Of a DNA stretch of 64,000 bases, positions 18,501 through 24,649 are shown piece after piece. The stretch is from G963663525 sp963663525 (GTDB lineage: Bacteria; Myxococcota_A; SURF-8; G963663525): assembly GCA_963663525.2 (NCBI GenBank), contig CAXXHC010000001.1:2542001-2606000 (forward strand). The letters run 5' to 3'. The stretch's first letter is position 1, and each line of letters opens with the position of its first letter. A program made the translations under genes and the position numbers. The notes beneath the pieces were generated by a model, which did not search any database, was not told the DNA's origin, and saw only the letters and a program-made list of their open reading frames with translations.

Positions 18501-20150
18501 ACCGGAAGCACGGAATTCTACGTGTCGGCCAACAATTACAGTGCTTACACACCGACATGCATCCCCGATGCAGGGGCGGCAGGGATGGAGAAAACCCTCG
18601 GTATGGAACTTTCGGCGGGCGAGGTCGTGGACATCGAACTGGATGCGGAACTGGATGTTTCGGCCTACGTCGTGCACGCCTGCCCGAGTGTCGATCTGGC
18701 CGGGGGAGAGCGTAACAAAGCCGTGTACTGTTTCGATGGTGTGGACGCCGTGGCCGGGGCTGGAGTGGAGAACCTGGCCTTCGTCGCGCCCGCCGACGAC
18801 ACCTATTTCCTTGTGATCGACGCGGCGCAGACGGGCACCCACGGCAGCGTGCATTACACGATTCAGCGGCGCGCGTATACCGATCCGCTGGCTGGGGGAA
18901 CTCCGGCCTACGTTGCGGGAGAAGAGGGTTACGTGGTGCTGGGAGCCCAAGCGATGGACTGGTTCGAGGCGCGAACTGCCTGCGAAAGCTGTCCCGTGGC
19001 GTTGGGCCTGGAAAGCGGTTCGGGCGCCGGGCGCGTCGCGAGTCTGCGGGAGGCTTTCGGAGCTTCGGGGGTGTCCACCGCGTGGACGGATCTCAACGAT
19101 CGGGCGGTGGAAGGCGAGTTCCACCGGAACGACCACGCGGAGGTTTTCGAGGGCGTTCCGGCGGCGGAAGATGTCGAAGGCAACGAAGAAGGGCGTTCTT
19201 TCGTGGCCCTGCGTCTGGACGGAACGGCGGGCTGGGAAGCCCGATCCTGGGACGATGGGGAGGTTTTCCCCTTGTGTCGCAGGGATTTCGACATGGATTG
19301 CACCGATATCTCCGATACGGTGACGCTTTCCCTGCTGAGTGAAGGAGAGGTGTGGACAAACTCCAGGGAGGGATTTTACGGCAGTCTGCTGACGCCGAAA
19401 ATCAACGCCGACTGTGGCGGTTCTCCCGCGCTCGGAACGGGTGCGGAACAGTTGATTCGCATCCAGCCCACAGGGGGAGAAACGGTGGAAGTCAAGCTGT
19501 ACAGTACGGTTTTCGATGCCGTGTTGGCCATTGTTCCGGGATGCGACAGCGCGATGCAGACTTGCATTGCAAAGACGGACGGGGTGCTCGGTCCCGGCAT
19601 GGAATCCGTCCGGTTCACGGTCGAGGATGCCCGACCCGTCTTTGTAGTCATGGACACGAAAACCCGTGACGCGGCGGGAACGTGGCAGGCCATGGCGCGG
19701 CTGGTTTCTACGAACATCGCCACGGGCGAGACGTTTTCGGCGGGGGACGCGGAATACCTTTTGGGGAGCGAATCCGTGTCGTGGCTGACGGCTTACGACA
19801 CCTGCCATAACTGGGGCGGGGACCTGGCTGCGCCTTCCACGGTTTCCGAACGAGACGCCCTGCTGACCCAGCTTCAGACGCGCGTTTCGGCCTATCGCCA
19901 GGTCTGGAGCGGTCTGACCGACAAACCCTTTTTCACCACTCCGGACCTTGGGGAAGACGATCCCTGGAACGGGAGATTAACCTGGACCAACGGAGAATCC
20001 TACGATCCTGCGGTGCACCTGACCTACGAGCATGTGGATGACAAAGACTGCATGGTTTACTACTACCTCAGTTCGGGAGTCTGGAAAGACGTACCCAAGG
20101 CTTGCGAACAGGACGACGATCACAAGGCATTGCCGCTTTGCGAGCGCTGA
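12534..20150 (+). CDS. Giant modular surface lipoprotein with Cys-rich repeats and six C-type-lectin-like domains
   Basis: 2538 residues, start ATG 12534 (GGAG upstream). Signal peptide and lipobox LTGGC (Cys at about 27). Then, by residue: about 45-320, a beta-propeller-like region; about 325-410, a Big_5 (SbsA-type Ig-like) domain (LALHFSEALDPSSLPESLTL); about 420-560, a beta-sandwich. From about 791 to 1134 there are 15 units of ~23 residues ending DPDCPxC. Six C-type-lectin-like domains sit at about 1212-1336, 1346-1458, 1600-1709, 1851-1969, 2126-2253 and 2403-2538, with WIGLSD, WIGLEK and terminal CE/CR motifs. Four beta-sandwich inserts lie between them, three of which (about 1716-1838, 1976-2116, 2259-2396) resemble PPC domains. 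Outer-membrane anchored; binding or adhesion role inferred. It stands alone. Confidence 0.85.
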   Translation: MVSTRRVRFLSFLLGFLGFLLVLTGGCTDSGHTDSVPSVVQGETFEPLFSMANLQPVRALEYGEAVYLATSNGLVVKKAADPNSDGETLLEGKSLADIALARAYGRLFAAVKGEGVWVLNLDDSLHPTLLSETPLAVSIPEGSRLAVWDSTLYVASDKLKGYAFDGAETQSVSFDVPVMELFAVDAKLVLVFETRVETRGAEKPGVVGDERTFLRPIVAAAVGVSHLALAIPKEGVHVLELNDLDASELLAELPDVIGLGASGSTLAYVRASGLVQTVGWTDAGTPLALGGFIASSEVGFAAPAAGILWTGGEKGLEAYNVPPFPVWRSSQGDFPVYGELALHFSEALDPSSLPESLTLLDGSEPVEHLVLAGLTPDALRVIPSAALEANRSYQLEITGEITDAFGAKVVGAQNVELKTGAYEDAWSMAPTGCSHTIDGRVTAGEDCEEWSGRDGIEGAYGMWFIDYEDDAIFLRYRTKETFPALEPSCPARFFVSLRDGYDTLYASLSPKGGVEATSPLMDTETEVFEAAAVYTSAGNDWEWKLPFEEGTIALTVELPGPSGDCDRVVREPLPLRFSMESSDDEAFTASVSRTPLLFGIDPKLSDSADSIRVVAVGLETAENSCTVAGDFADQAEIIGEMQDFGFSLTATDEAKTGDLHLDCGAVSSNDLTWRLSTVECESPRCPTPGEGACSLTDDTLACRCNDSGLWESLNCFEECRKDSYYNALGCQVDSDNQPVCQCGPVGIACEDEEADDCNQLEYTCEAGADAAKPCCQDPDCECLEGLCLHEPCETDGVCDPLCHKRDADCPDCSADGFCQVLCFDIDGLIDVDCPNCDANQYCNVECLEGGYEDIDCPDCSEDGACTPACHEVGFRDPDCPACEWDGTCDYDCIGFGIVDHDCPVCVEDEACPLYCLEVGLDDPDCPNCSENAVCNAVCNGLGYHDPDCPNCLANDDCNLNCYEALLIDPDCPDCTGNDVCNATCAVLHVQDPDCPNCFSDGVCNRFCVDYGITDPDCPNCSENGTCEHRCHEQLIDDPDCPDCFGDAFCNTACFVEGLDDPDCPDCSQDDYCRHECVDLGIADPDCPLCPEDGSCNWDCVVEGLDDPDCPDCSDDGECESACRAGTDPDCPVCTGTCNETVEDRAFCSVGEADLYCYCDGTQWWYRSCTDWCVARGFEGSDGCESSYRRQGPEPWHTECACTGENNWTEALGLREVVIDESIYAAPERRDGVEFIDWSAARDRCIAWGGDLVIFTDLLEAQSVREAFLEGDERAWIGLSDVEAEGYLQWVGGGTTLYSEALDLENEPRLDCASIDADGEVLLHLCDRNYFTHICEKPLGEVPGAYLGDKWLSDVRRSRDDAATRCTELGMHLASVSTRAEYDWLAANLPREEILLGLGRETDGENWTLLWDDDSPVDYLPQTTISGSGACGIRYPSSGNSWTWQWRDCGLRHRFLCEPEFTAAVTSAPVLNPYRVKAGEQIDVSVSLIPDAPGTGVCAVLEVCPLESTQCMVVPMTHEAGDVTQVFRVTFSLESEGDYRHAVRFALGASATDCEDYGEFLRWPGPEADDYAHGPEVREFVLPEWGAERVVKSDTLIRAVPVSEGLDWASAAERCGQSGGELAVFQSENEWLDFLAAFFGLVNGNYWIGLSDAEEEGALATADGETPPFVLERIQESNDDDKDCAAASLGDDLGWSMAACAETSGYLCRETISLEACETERTFTRFPRQHVSALVAGDGDFLPACADFRPRGTEKIFGITMEKFQTLRIRAQGDASPVAVYVLADCAARERFTCYVGSDSAAESAEGIIFTAPYEGTFYLVVDGIETTATPFTLWIDPAMPFGAGDDTTWEMGDFAYTLVPDVSSRGWSEASCRLWHGGRLAGLTNRAEETQALGVIDDGDEWARYWIGLEKAYPSGEIRWNRPDTAFSYVPGGVVGGGESPCAVLVRQGKESSWRWEDCAAKWPALCERDLDLPECSPSVVLASDEDVETGSTEFYVSANNYSAYTPTCIPDAGAAGMEKTLGMELSAGEVVDIELDAELDVSAYVVHACPSVDLAGGERNKAVYCFDGVDAVAGAGVENLAFVAPADDTYFLVIDAAQTGTHGSVHYTIQRRAYTDPLAGGTPAYVAGEEGYVVLGAQAMDWFEARTACESCPVALGLESGSGAGRVASLREAFGASGVSTAWTDLNDRAVEGEFHRNDHAEVFEGVPAAEDVEGNEEGRSFVALRLDGTAGWEARSWDDGEVFPLCRRDFDMDCTDISDTVTLSLLSEGEVWTNSREGFYGSLLTPKINADCGGSPALGTGAEQLIRIQPTGGETVEVKLYSTVFDAVLAIVPGCDSAMQTCIAKTDGVLGPGMESVRFTVEDARPVFVVMDTKTRDAAGTWQAMARLVSTNIATGETFSAGDAEYLLGSESVSWLTAYDTCHNWGGDLAAPSTVSERDALLTQLQTRVSAYRQVWSGLTDKPFFTTPDLGEDDPWNGRLTWTNGESYDPAVHLTYEHVDDKDCMVYYYLSSGVWKDVPKACEQDDDHKALPLCER
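14905..15932 (+). repeat. Coding tandem repeat: 15 units of ~69-72 bp (Cys-rich, DPDCPxC)
   Basis: Inside the giant lipoprotein gene. The unit pattern is x-x-D/N-G-x-C-x-x-x-C, seven or so variable residues, then D-P-D-C-P-x-C: four cysteines per unit, evenly spaced. The best-conserved core is GATCCCGATTGTCCC-like, with synonymous variation, so units diverged by point change rather than recent duplication. The acidic spacing loosely recalls LNR or EF-loop calcium sites, but no exact family match is claimed. Many Cys pairs imply disulfides outside the cytoplasm. Confidence 0.92.
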
Positions 20151-20221
20151 AAAGTCCTGGAATTTCAGCAGGATAAAGGGTTTATCCAACCTGCTTTCTA
20201 CTAAAAATTTAGATCCAAAAT

Positions 20222-20463
20222 GTAGGTCGGGTAATTGTTTTACCCGGCAATGCCAATGTGTCGGGCTAGCCCGCATTATTCATGAAGAATCTACTGCGAC
20301 TTGAAAATCCTCGATCTTTCACTCGTTTCCCGATTTTCATCCTCGACAGACTGTAAAGTATGCCTGCGAGTGAAAATCGGTCCAACTTCATGAAATATCT
20401 TCGGTTTTCGGCGTCTCGCTACGATCCTCATGAATAATGCGGGCTAGAAATTAGCTCGACCTA
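20222..20463. repeat. GGTCGGGTGA-family repeat interrupted by a 180-bp MITE
   Basis: Left part TGTAGGTCGGGTAATTG...TACCCGGC...TGTGTCGGGC, and right part GAAATTAGCTCGACCTAC after the insertion. Removing 20267-20446 and one TA restores an arrangement colinear with the intact copy at 3284-3356. This is direct evidence that the 180-bp unit arrived after this repeat was in place. Confidence 0.82.
20267..20446 (+). mobile_element. 180-bp palindromic MITE-like element, copy 1
   Basis: Begins TAGCCCGCATTATTCATGA and ends with its inverse TCATGAATAATGCGGGCTA. An inner inverted repeat, CGATTTTCATCC...GAGTGAAAATCG, sits around a central ACAGACTGT. Left and right halves align as imperfect inverses along their whole length, so the single strand can fold into one long hairpin. 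No ORF. Three further copies of the same 180-bp length are at 25822, 56991 and 63314 (inverted). TA at both ends suggests a TA target duplication (IS630/Tc1-type transposition). Confidence 0.88.
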
Positions 20464-20496
20464 CTTCTTCGCTCTCGATCTTCCATTGGTTTGTTT

Positions 20497-20557
20497 GTAG
20501 CGGCGAGGCGTAAGCCCGCCGTAGCCTCTTTTCGGCGGGCTTACGCCTCGCCGCTAC
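20497..20557. repeat. Perfect 25-bp inverted repeat (large hairpin)
   Basis: Arms at 20497-20521 and 20533-20557 are exact inverses starting GTAGCGGCGAGGCGTAAGCC, with an 11-nt loop. Very stable GC-rich stem. It has no T tract, so it is not a standard terminator. It is the only copy in this window. REP-like or transposon-derived palindrome. Confidence 0.85.
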
Positions 20558-20682
20558 GGAAAAATGGAAGAATTTTTGCGGATCCGAATTTCCAAGATAA
20601 AACCAGGTTTCTGCTGCTCGGTTTTGCTGCCTGATAAAAGGTTATCCTCTCACCTTTTCGATCCACCAGAAAAAGTTTCCTG

Positions 20683-20826
20683 AAAAAATAAAAAAGCCAG
20701 CGAAAACGCTGGCTTATAAGAAGGGGGACTCGAATTCTTCACCAATCACCGTTAATCCTCATCACCCCGGAAAGATTCATGAGAAAGAAAGGACCTGCGG
20801 GGGAGGGTCAGTCTCCCCCAGGCAGG
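20683..20826 (-). terminator. Two hairpins downstream of the receiver gene, one a Rho-independent terminator
   Basis: Read on the minus strand after the receiver-domain gene. The first hairpin is at 20794-20826 (GGGGGAG/CTCCCCC core extended by CCTGC/GCAGG) followed by a T-rich tract. The second is at 20694-20715 (AAGCCAGCG, AAAA loop, CGCTGGCTT on the plus strand) followed on the minus strand by a run of T. The second is a textbook intrinsic terminator; the first is likely an attenuating stem. Confidence 0.75.
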
Positions 20827-20913
20827 CGAAAAAAGCGTAGGAAGGGGAATAGGAAGCAGATAAGAGGGGGAAAATAGGTGAGGTTATGGGAAAGTGTTCG
20901 TTATATTCGTATG

Positions 20914-21285
20914 TCAAAGGGTTCGTTCCGATACCATCCGTTGCATCAGCAAGTGGAGGTGTTCCGGATCGAAAGGCTTTTGCAGGATCGGAATCCCTCG
21001 GCGGCGCACGCGGTCGATTTCCGCCGTGCGATTCAGCCCCGCGATCACCAGGATCGGCAGGTTTCGCCGCAAGCCCATGATGTTGTCAATCAACCCGCAC
21101 CCGTTGGCGCCGGGAATCGTCATATCGGTTATCAACATCTCGATGCTCTCGCCATCCGGCCCCCGAAGCACCTGCATGGCGTCTTCGAGATCGTTTACGG
21201 ATATGCATTCATATCCGTAAAGAAAAAGCCCGCGGCAGATGGTTTCCCGTTGGTTTCGCTCATCATCCACTACCAACACTCGCAT
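20914..21285 (-). CDS. Stand-alone response-regulator receiver domain
   Basis: 123 residues from the ATG at 21285 (MRVLVVDDERNQ); an upstream ATG at 21342 would add 19 atypical residues. Acidic pocket D7/D8, phospho-acceptor D54 in LITDMTIPG, and conserved K103 in LQKPF. The usual Ser/Thr at the end of beta-4 is Ala here (LVIAGL), which may weaken the phosphorylation-linked switch. There is no output domain, so it acts by protein-protein contact (CheY/Spo0F style). No kinase is nearby. It diverges from the phosphohexomutase gene across about 400 bp containing inverted repeats. Confidence 0.88.
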   Translation of the reverse strand: MRVLVVDDERNQRETICRGLFLYGYECISVNDLEDAMQVLRGPDGESIEMLITDMTIPGANGCGLIDNIMGLRRNLPILVIAGLNRTAEIDRVRRRGIPILQKPFDPEHLHLLMQRMVSERTL

Positions 21286-21689
21286 CGCTCTGTCATCTTT
21301 CGACCCCAGGGAAAAAGGGCCTGAGTTCCGGTACAATTCCATTCCATCTGCCTTACGAGCGAGAGCACGCCCATATGTTTAGCAAAAGCGGTGCCAAAAA
21401 ATGAGAAACAAAAAAGTCCTGTAAAAACAACATGGTATCGACAAACGCACCAGGTTGGGCAAAGTCCAAGTTCGAATTGGATCATCCCATTTTGAGAGGG
21501 CAAATTCGCTAACGCTCAGTTTTTACAGGAGAAAATGCTCTTTCGTGCCGAAATGGCACGATGAGTGCCTATATCGATACAAATCGGCACGGTGGAAAAA
21601 TCCCTCCTGTTCGAGCGGGGATTGCTTGTTCGTCCGCACGATCGGTGATAATCTGAATCCGACCATATCGCATTGCCGGAGGAACATGC
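21286..21689. promoter_or_regulatory. Divergent intergenic region with two operator-like inverted repeats
   Basis: An 11-bp perfect inverted repeat CCTGTAAAAAC / GTTTTTACAGG is at 21418-21428 and 21519-21529, 90 bp apart. A compact one, TCGTGCC-gaaat-GGCACGA, is at 21543-21561. The region separates the divergently transcribed receiver and mutase genes. Whether they are protein sites or RNA hairpins is not decidable here. I see no gene in this stretch. Confidence 0.45.
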
Positions 21690-23489
21690 ATGAACGCTTT
21701 GGAATCCGTCGCCCAGGCGGCGCGGGAAGGTCGCATAGCCCCGTCGTCGCAGGAACTCCTCGAACGCTGGCTGACCGTGGACCGATATCTGCCCTACCGT
21801 GAAGCCCTCCATGAAATGATTGAAAACGAACGCTGGGAGGCGCTCAACGACGCCTTCTATCAAGTGATTCCTTTCGGAACGGGTGGCCGTCGCGGACCTG
21901 TGGGTATCGGACCCAACCGGATGAACGAAATCGCCATCGCCGAAAGCGCGCAGGGACTGGCGAACAAGCTGAAATCTTCGGTGGAAGGTCACAACCCGAA
22001 AGTCGCCATCGCCTACGACACGAGAGTCACCTCCGAGGCATTCTGTCGTAGTGCCGCTTGTGTGCTGGCGGCCAATGGCATCGACGTGCTTTTGTTCGAA
22101 GGATTCCGATCTACTCCTCAGCTTTCCTTCACGATCCGTCATTTGAATTGCGATGCGGGCATCGTGATTTCGGCGTCGCACAATCCGCCTTCCGACAACG
22201 GTTTCAAAGCGTATTGGAGCGACGGAGGGCAGATTACGCCCCCGCTGGACGCCGAACTAATCGAAGAAGTTCGCAATGTCGAGAAAATCGAAATTGTTCC
22301 ATTTGACGAAGCGGTGGAAGACGGTCGGATTACCTTCCTGGGTCCGGAAATCGATGAAGCATACATCGATTCGGTCCTGGCGGGCAGCCTCAGTGATAAA
22401 CGCAACACCCGCATCGTGTACAGTCCGCTTCACGGCGTGGGCGTAACCTCCATCGTGCCGATGCTGCAAAAAGCGGGGTTCGAGGATCTGCACCTCGTGG
22501 AGTTGCAGGCCGAACCGGATGGCGCATGTCCCAATGTCGCCAACCATCAGGCCAACCCCGAAAACGCGGAAGCCATGACGCAAACCGTGCAGGTGGCGCG
22601 TGAGATTCGCGCCGACGTGGCCTTTGCCTCCGATACCGATGCCGACCGTCTCGCGGCAGCGACGCCTTTGCAGAATGGCGACTGGGCGCTGCTGACCGGC
22701 AACCAGACGGCGGCCATCATTCTCGAATACATCTGCGCGAAAATGAAAGGGCAGCAGCTTCTCAAGTCGGAACACCTCGTGCTGTCCACGGCGGTATCTT
22801 CTCCGCTGATTCCCGCCATCGCCCAACGCTACAAGATTCGTGAAAAGCACGATTTGCTGGTCGGATTCAAATGGCTGGCGAAGGAAATCGAAACTCTTGA
22901 TAATCCTGAAGATTTCCTGTTCGGTACCGAGGAGTCCATCGGGTACATGAAAGGGGCTGCAGTACGGGATAAAGATGCCGCCTGCGCCGCCCTGATGCTT
23001 TCCGAAGTGGCCGGAGAACTCAAAAGCGTCGGACGCCGCACGCTGATGGATCTTCTCGACGATATCTATAGAAAATACGGCTACTTCCGTGACTGGGGCC
23101 GCTCGGTGTTCTTCGAGGGTGCCAAGGGGCAGGAGATTATGGAAACCATCATGGACCGTCTGCGCAACGATCCTCCCTGTTCCTTCGCCAGTGAAAAAGT
23201 GGTGCGTATTCTCGATCGGAAAAACGGCGAGGTGCGCGATCCGCAGAACGAGGTGATCGGGTCCATCGAAGGGCCGCGATCCAACCTGCTGATTTTTCAG
23301 TTGGAAGAAGAGGGCCGCACCTTTATCGCCCTTCGTCCCAGTGGAACCGAACCCAAGATCAAATTCTATTACAGCGTGTTTGATCCGCTGTCCTCCCATG
23401 GGTTGGATCAGGCCAAGCTGTTTGCTCATCATCGCCTCATCGCCATGGACCGCCGCTTGAGTGACCTGGCTTTTCAAGAAGGTACGTGA
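21690..23489 (+). CDS. Phospho-sugar mutase (phosphoglucomutase/phosphomannomutase, alpha-D-phosphohexomutase superfamily)
   Basis: 599 residues. GGAGG 7 nt before ATG. Active-site loop SASHNP (residues 161-166, phosphoserine S163), metal loop ASDTDADRL, sugar loop FGTEESIGY, and phosphate-binding loop RPSGTEPKIKFY. This full set defines an active mutase converting hexose-1-P and hexose-6-P via a bisphosphate intermediate. Length and the N-terminal helical extension match the ~570-600 aa PgcA-type enzymes (glucose, mannose or deoxyribose phosphates) rather than ~460 aa PMM/PGM. Substrate is not resolvable. The stop codon overlaps the next gene's ATG (TGATG). Confidence 0.92.
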   Translation: MNALESVAQAAREGRIAPSSQELLERWLTVDRYLPYREALHEMIENERWEALNDAFYQVIPFGTGGRRGPVGIGPNRMNEIAIAESAQGLANKLKSSVEGHNPKVAIAYDTRVTSEAFCRSAACVLAANGIDVLLFEGFRSTPQLSFTIRHLNCDAGIVISASHNPPSDNGFKAYWSDGGQITPPLDAELIEEVRNVEKIEIVPFDEAVEDGRITFLGPEIDEAYIDSVLAGSLSDKRNTRIVYSPLHGVGVTSIVPMLQKAGFEDLHLVELQAEPDGACPNVANHQANPENAEAMTQTVQVAREIRADVAFASDTDADRLAAATPLQNGDWALLTGNQTAAIILEYICAKMKGQQLLKSEHLVLSTAVSSPLIPAIAQRYKIREKHDLLVGFKWLAKEIETLDNPEDFLFGTEESIGYMKGAAVRDKDAACAALMLSEVAGELKSVGRRTLMDLLDDIYRKYGYFRDWGRSVFFEGAKGQEIMETIMDRLRNDPPCSFASEKVVRILDRKNGEVRDPQNEVIGSIEGPRSNLLIFQLEEEGRTFIALRPSGTEPKIKFYYSVFDPLSSHGLDQAKLFAHHRLIAMDRRLSDLAFQEGT

Positions 23490-24013
23490 TGAATTCCGTG
23501 TCGGCTGTGTCGGTTTCGCTTTTTTGGTTCGTGTTGGCGGGACTTGCCACGCTTGGTTGCGAGGACTCCGGCACGGACGATGAAGGTCTCCCGGCGCCGT
23601 TCGAATTCCAAGGCGATTTCGATTTCGGTGAGATCGATATACTGGTGTATTGGTCCAGTCTTACCTGTGAACAGGAATGCCCGAAATATTGCGCTAAAAT
23701 GGCGGATTGCGACGAAAACGGCTTCTTGACGGAGCAATGGTTGCAAGCCTGCCGCGCGCGATGCGAGCCGGGGGAAGACTCCATGCCGCCCAATTTGATT
23801 TCCTGTTCCCGATTAAAGGATTGCGATACGTTTCTTCAATGCGTCGAGTTTGGAGGGATGTACACGTACGAGCAGTTCGAGTCCGAGGCCACGACCACGA
23901 CGGAAGTCGTGCACTGCCAATGGCAAACCGACATCTCCGGCGACGAAGACGCCGAGCCGGAAGATATGTATTTCCCGGATGAACCCGACGTCATGCCGGA
24001 GCCGAGCCGCTGA
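23489..24013 (+). CDS. Small Cys-rich lipoprotein A (tandem paralogue)
   Basis: 174 residues. ATG 23489 is inside TGATG with the mutase stop. Signal peptide and lipobox LATLGC. The mature part is acidic and carries a Cys pattern CPKYCAKMADCD ... CRARC ... LKDCDTFLQCV. The neighbouring gene repeats that pattern, so the two arose by duplication. Pattern-level similarity to Cys-rich lipoproteins of myxobacteria-like genomes; function unknown. Acidic Glu/Asp/Pro-rich tail. Coupling to the mutase may be only translational. Confidence 0.8.
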   Translation: MNSVSAVSVSLFWFVLAGLATLGCEDSGTDDEGLPAPFEFQGDFDFGEIDILVYWSSLTCEQECPKYCAKMADCDENGFLTEQWLQACRARCEPGEDSMPPNLISCSRLKDCDTFLQCVEFGGMYTYEQFESEATTTTEVVHCQWQTDISGDEDAEPEDMYFPDEPDVMPEPSR

Positions 24014-24363
24014 TGAGGAGCGAATCAGGACGTTTCATAAGGAAAAACGGAGCGATGGGACGAATATTCACATGGATGTTGCTGGGTCTGCTGTACGGAT
24101 TTCTAGGATGCGGAGACGATCTGACGCCCGCAGACATCAAACAGTGCGAAAAATATTGCGACAAAATGCAGGAATGCGACCGGGTGAGTCCGCCTTCGGA
24201 CAGCGAACGGGACGAATGCGTCACTGCGTGCAGCGCGGTGGCCGTGGGTGGATCGAACACGACGATCGACAAAGCGCTGACCGAGTGCGCCTCGCTGGAC
24301 GATTGCGACGCTTTTCTGGAATGCGCCCTCGAAAACGTCGAACCGCTATGGGATTCCAAGTAA
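24013..24363 (+). CDS. Small Cys-rich lipoprotein B (tandem paralogue)
   Basis: 116 residues from the ATG overlapping the previous stop (TGATGA). An internal ATG at 24055 with GGAG just before it gives a more compact signal peptide and may be the true start. Lipobox YGFLGC. The mature domain CEKYCDKMQECD ... CVTAC ... LDDCDAFLECA matches the Cys spacing of its upstream neighbour (C-x3-C-x5-C, then C-x3-C, then DCDxFLxC). Unknown function; no further domain. About 290 bp of featureless, AT-richer DNA follows. Confidence 0.78.
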   Translation: MRSESGRFIRKNGAMGRIFTWMLLGLLYGFLGCGDDLTPADIKQCEKYCDKMQECDRVSPPSDSERDECVTACSAVAVGGSNTTIDKALTECASLDDCDAFLECALENVEPLWDSK

Positions 24364-24649
24364 TCCAGGCCGAAGCTTGTAAAACTCAACTACCCGATAT
24401 GATTGCTGTTTTCGGATTAAGGTTCTTAAGGTTTATTAGCTTTCGATTAGTTTTCACTCGCCTGTTTTCGAGATTTCTTTAACTGCTCGTTTTTCAAAGG
24501 GTTTTGGAACTTCCTTTATTCGGACGCAAACGCCTCGCAGCTTGACTTTTCGTGCCGATGCCATTAGGAAGAGGCACAGCGAAGGATCGCTTCCTTCGTA
24601 TCGTAGCCCGGAAGCTAGCTAGGCAATCGAAAACCAGTCAAGGGACGTC

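Noticed and set aside
17829..19808. 659-codon minus-strand ORF
   Set aside because: Antisense to lectin-like domains with Trp/Cys patterns on the plus strand; no ribosome site.
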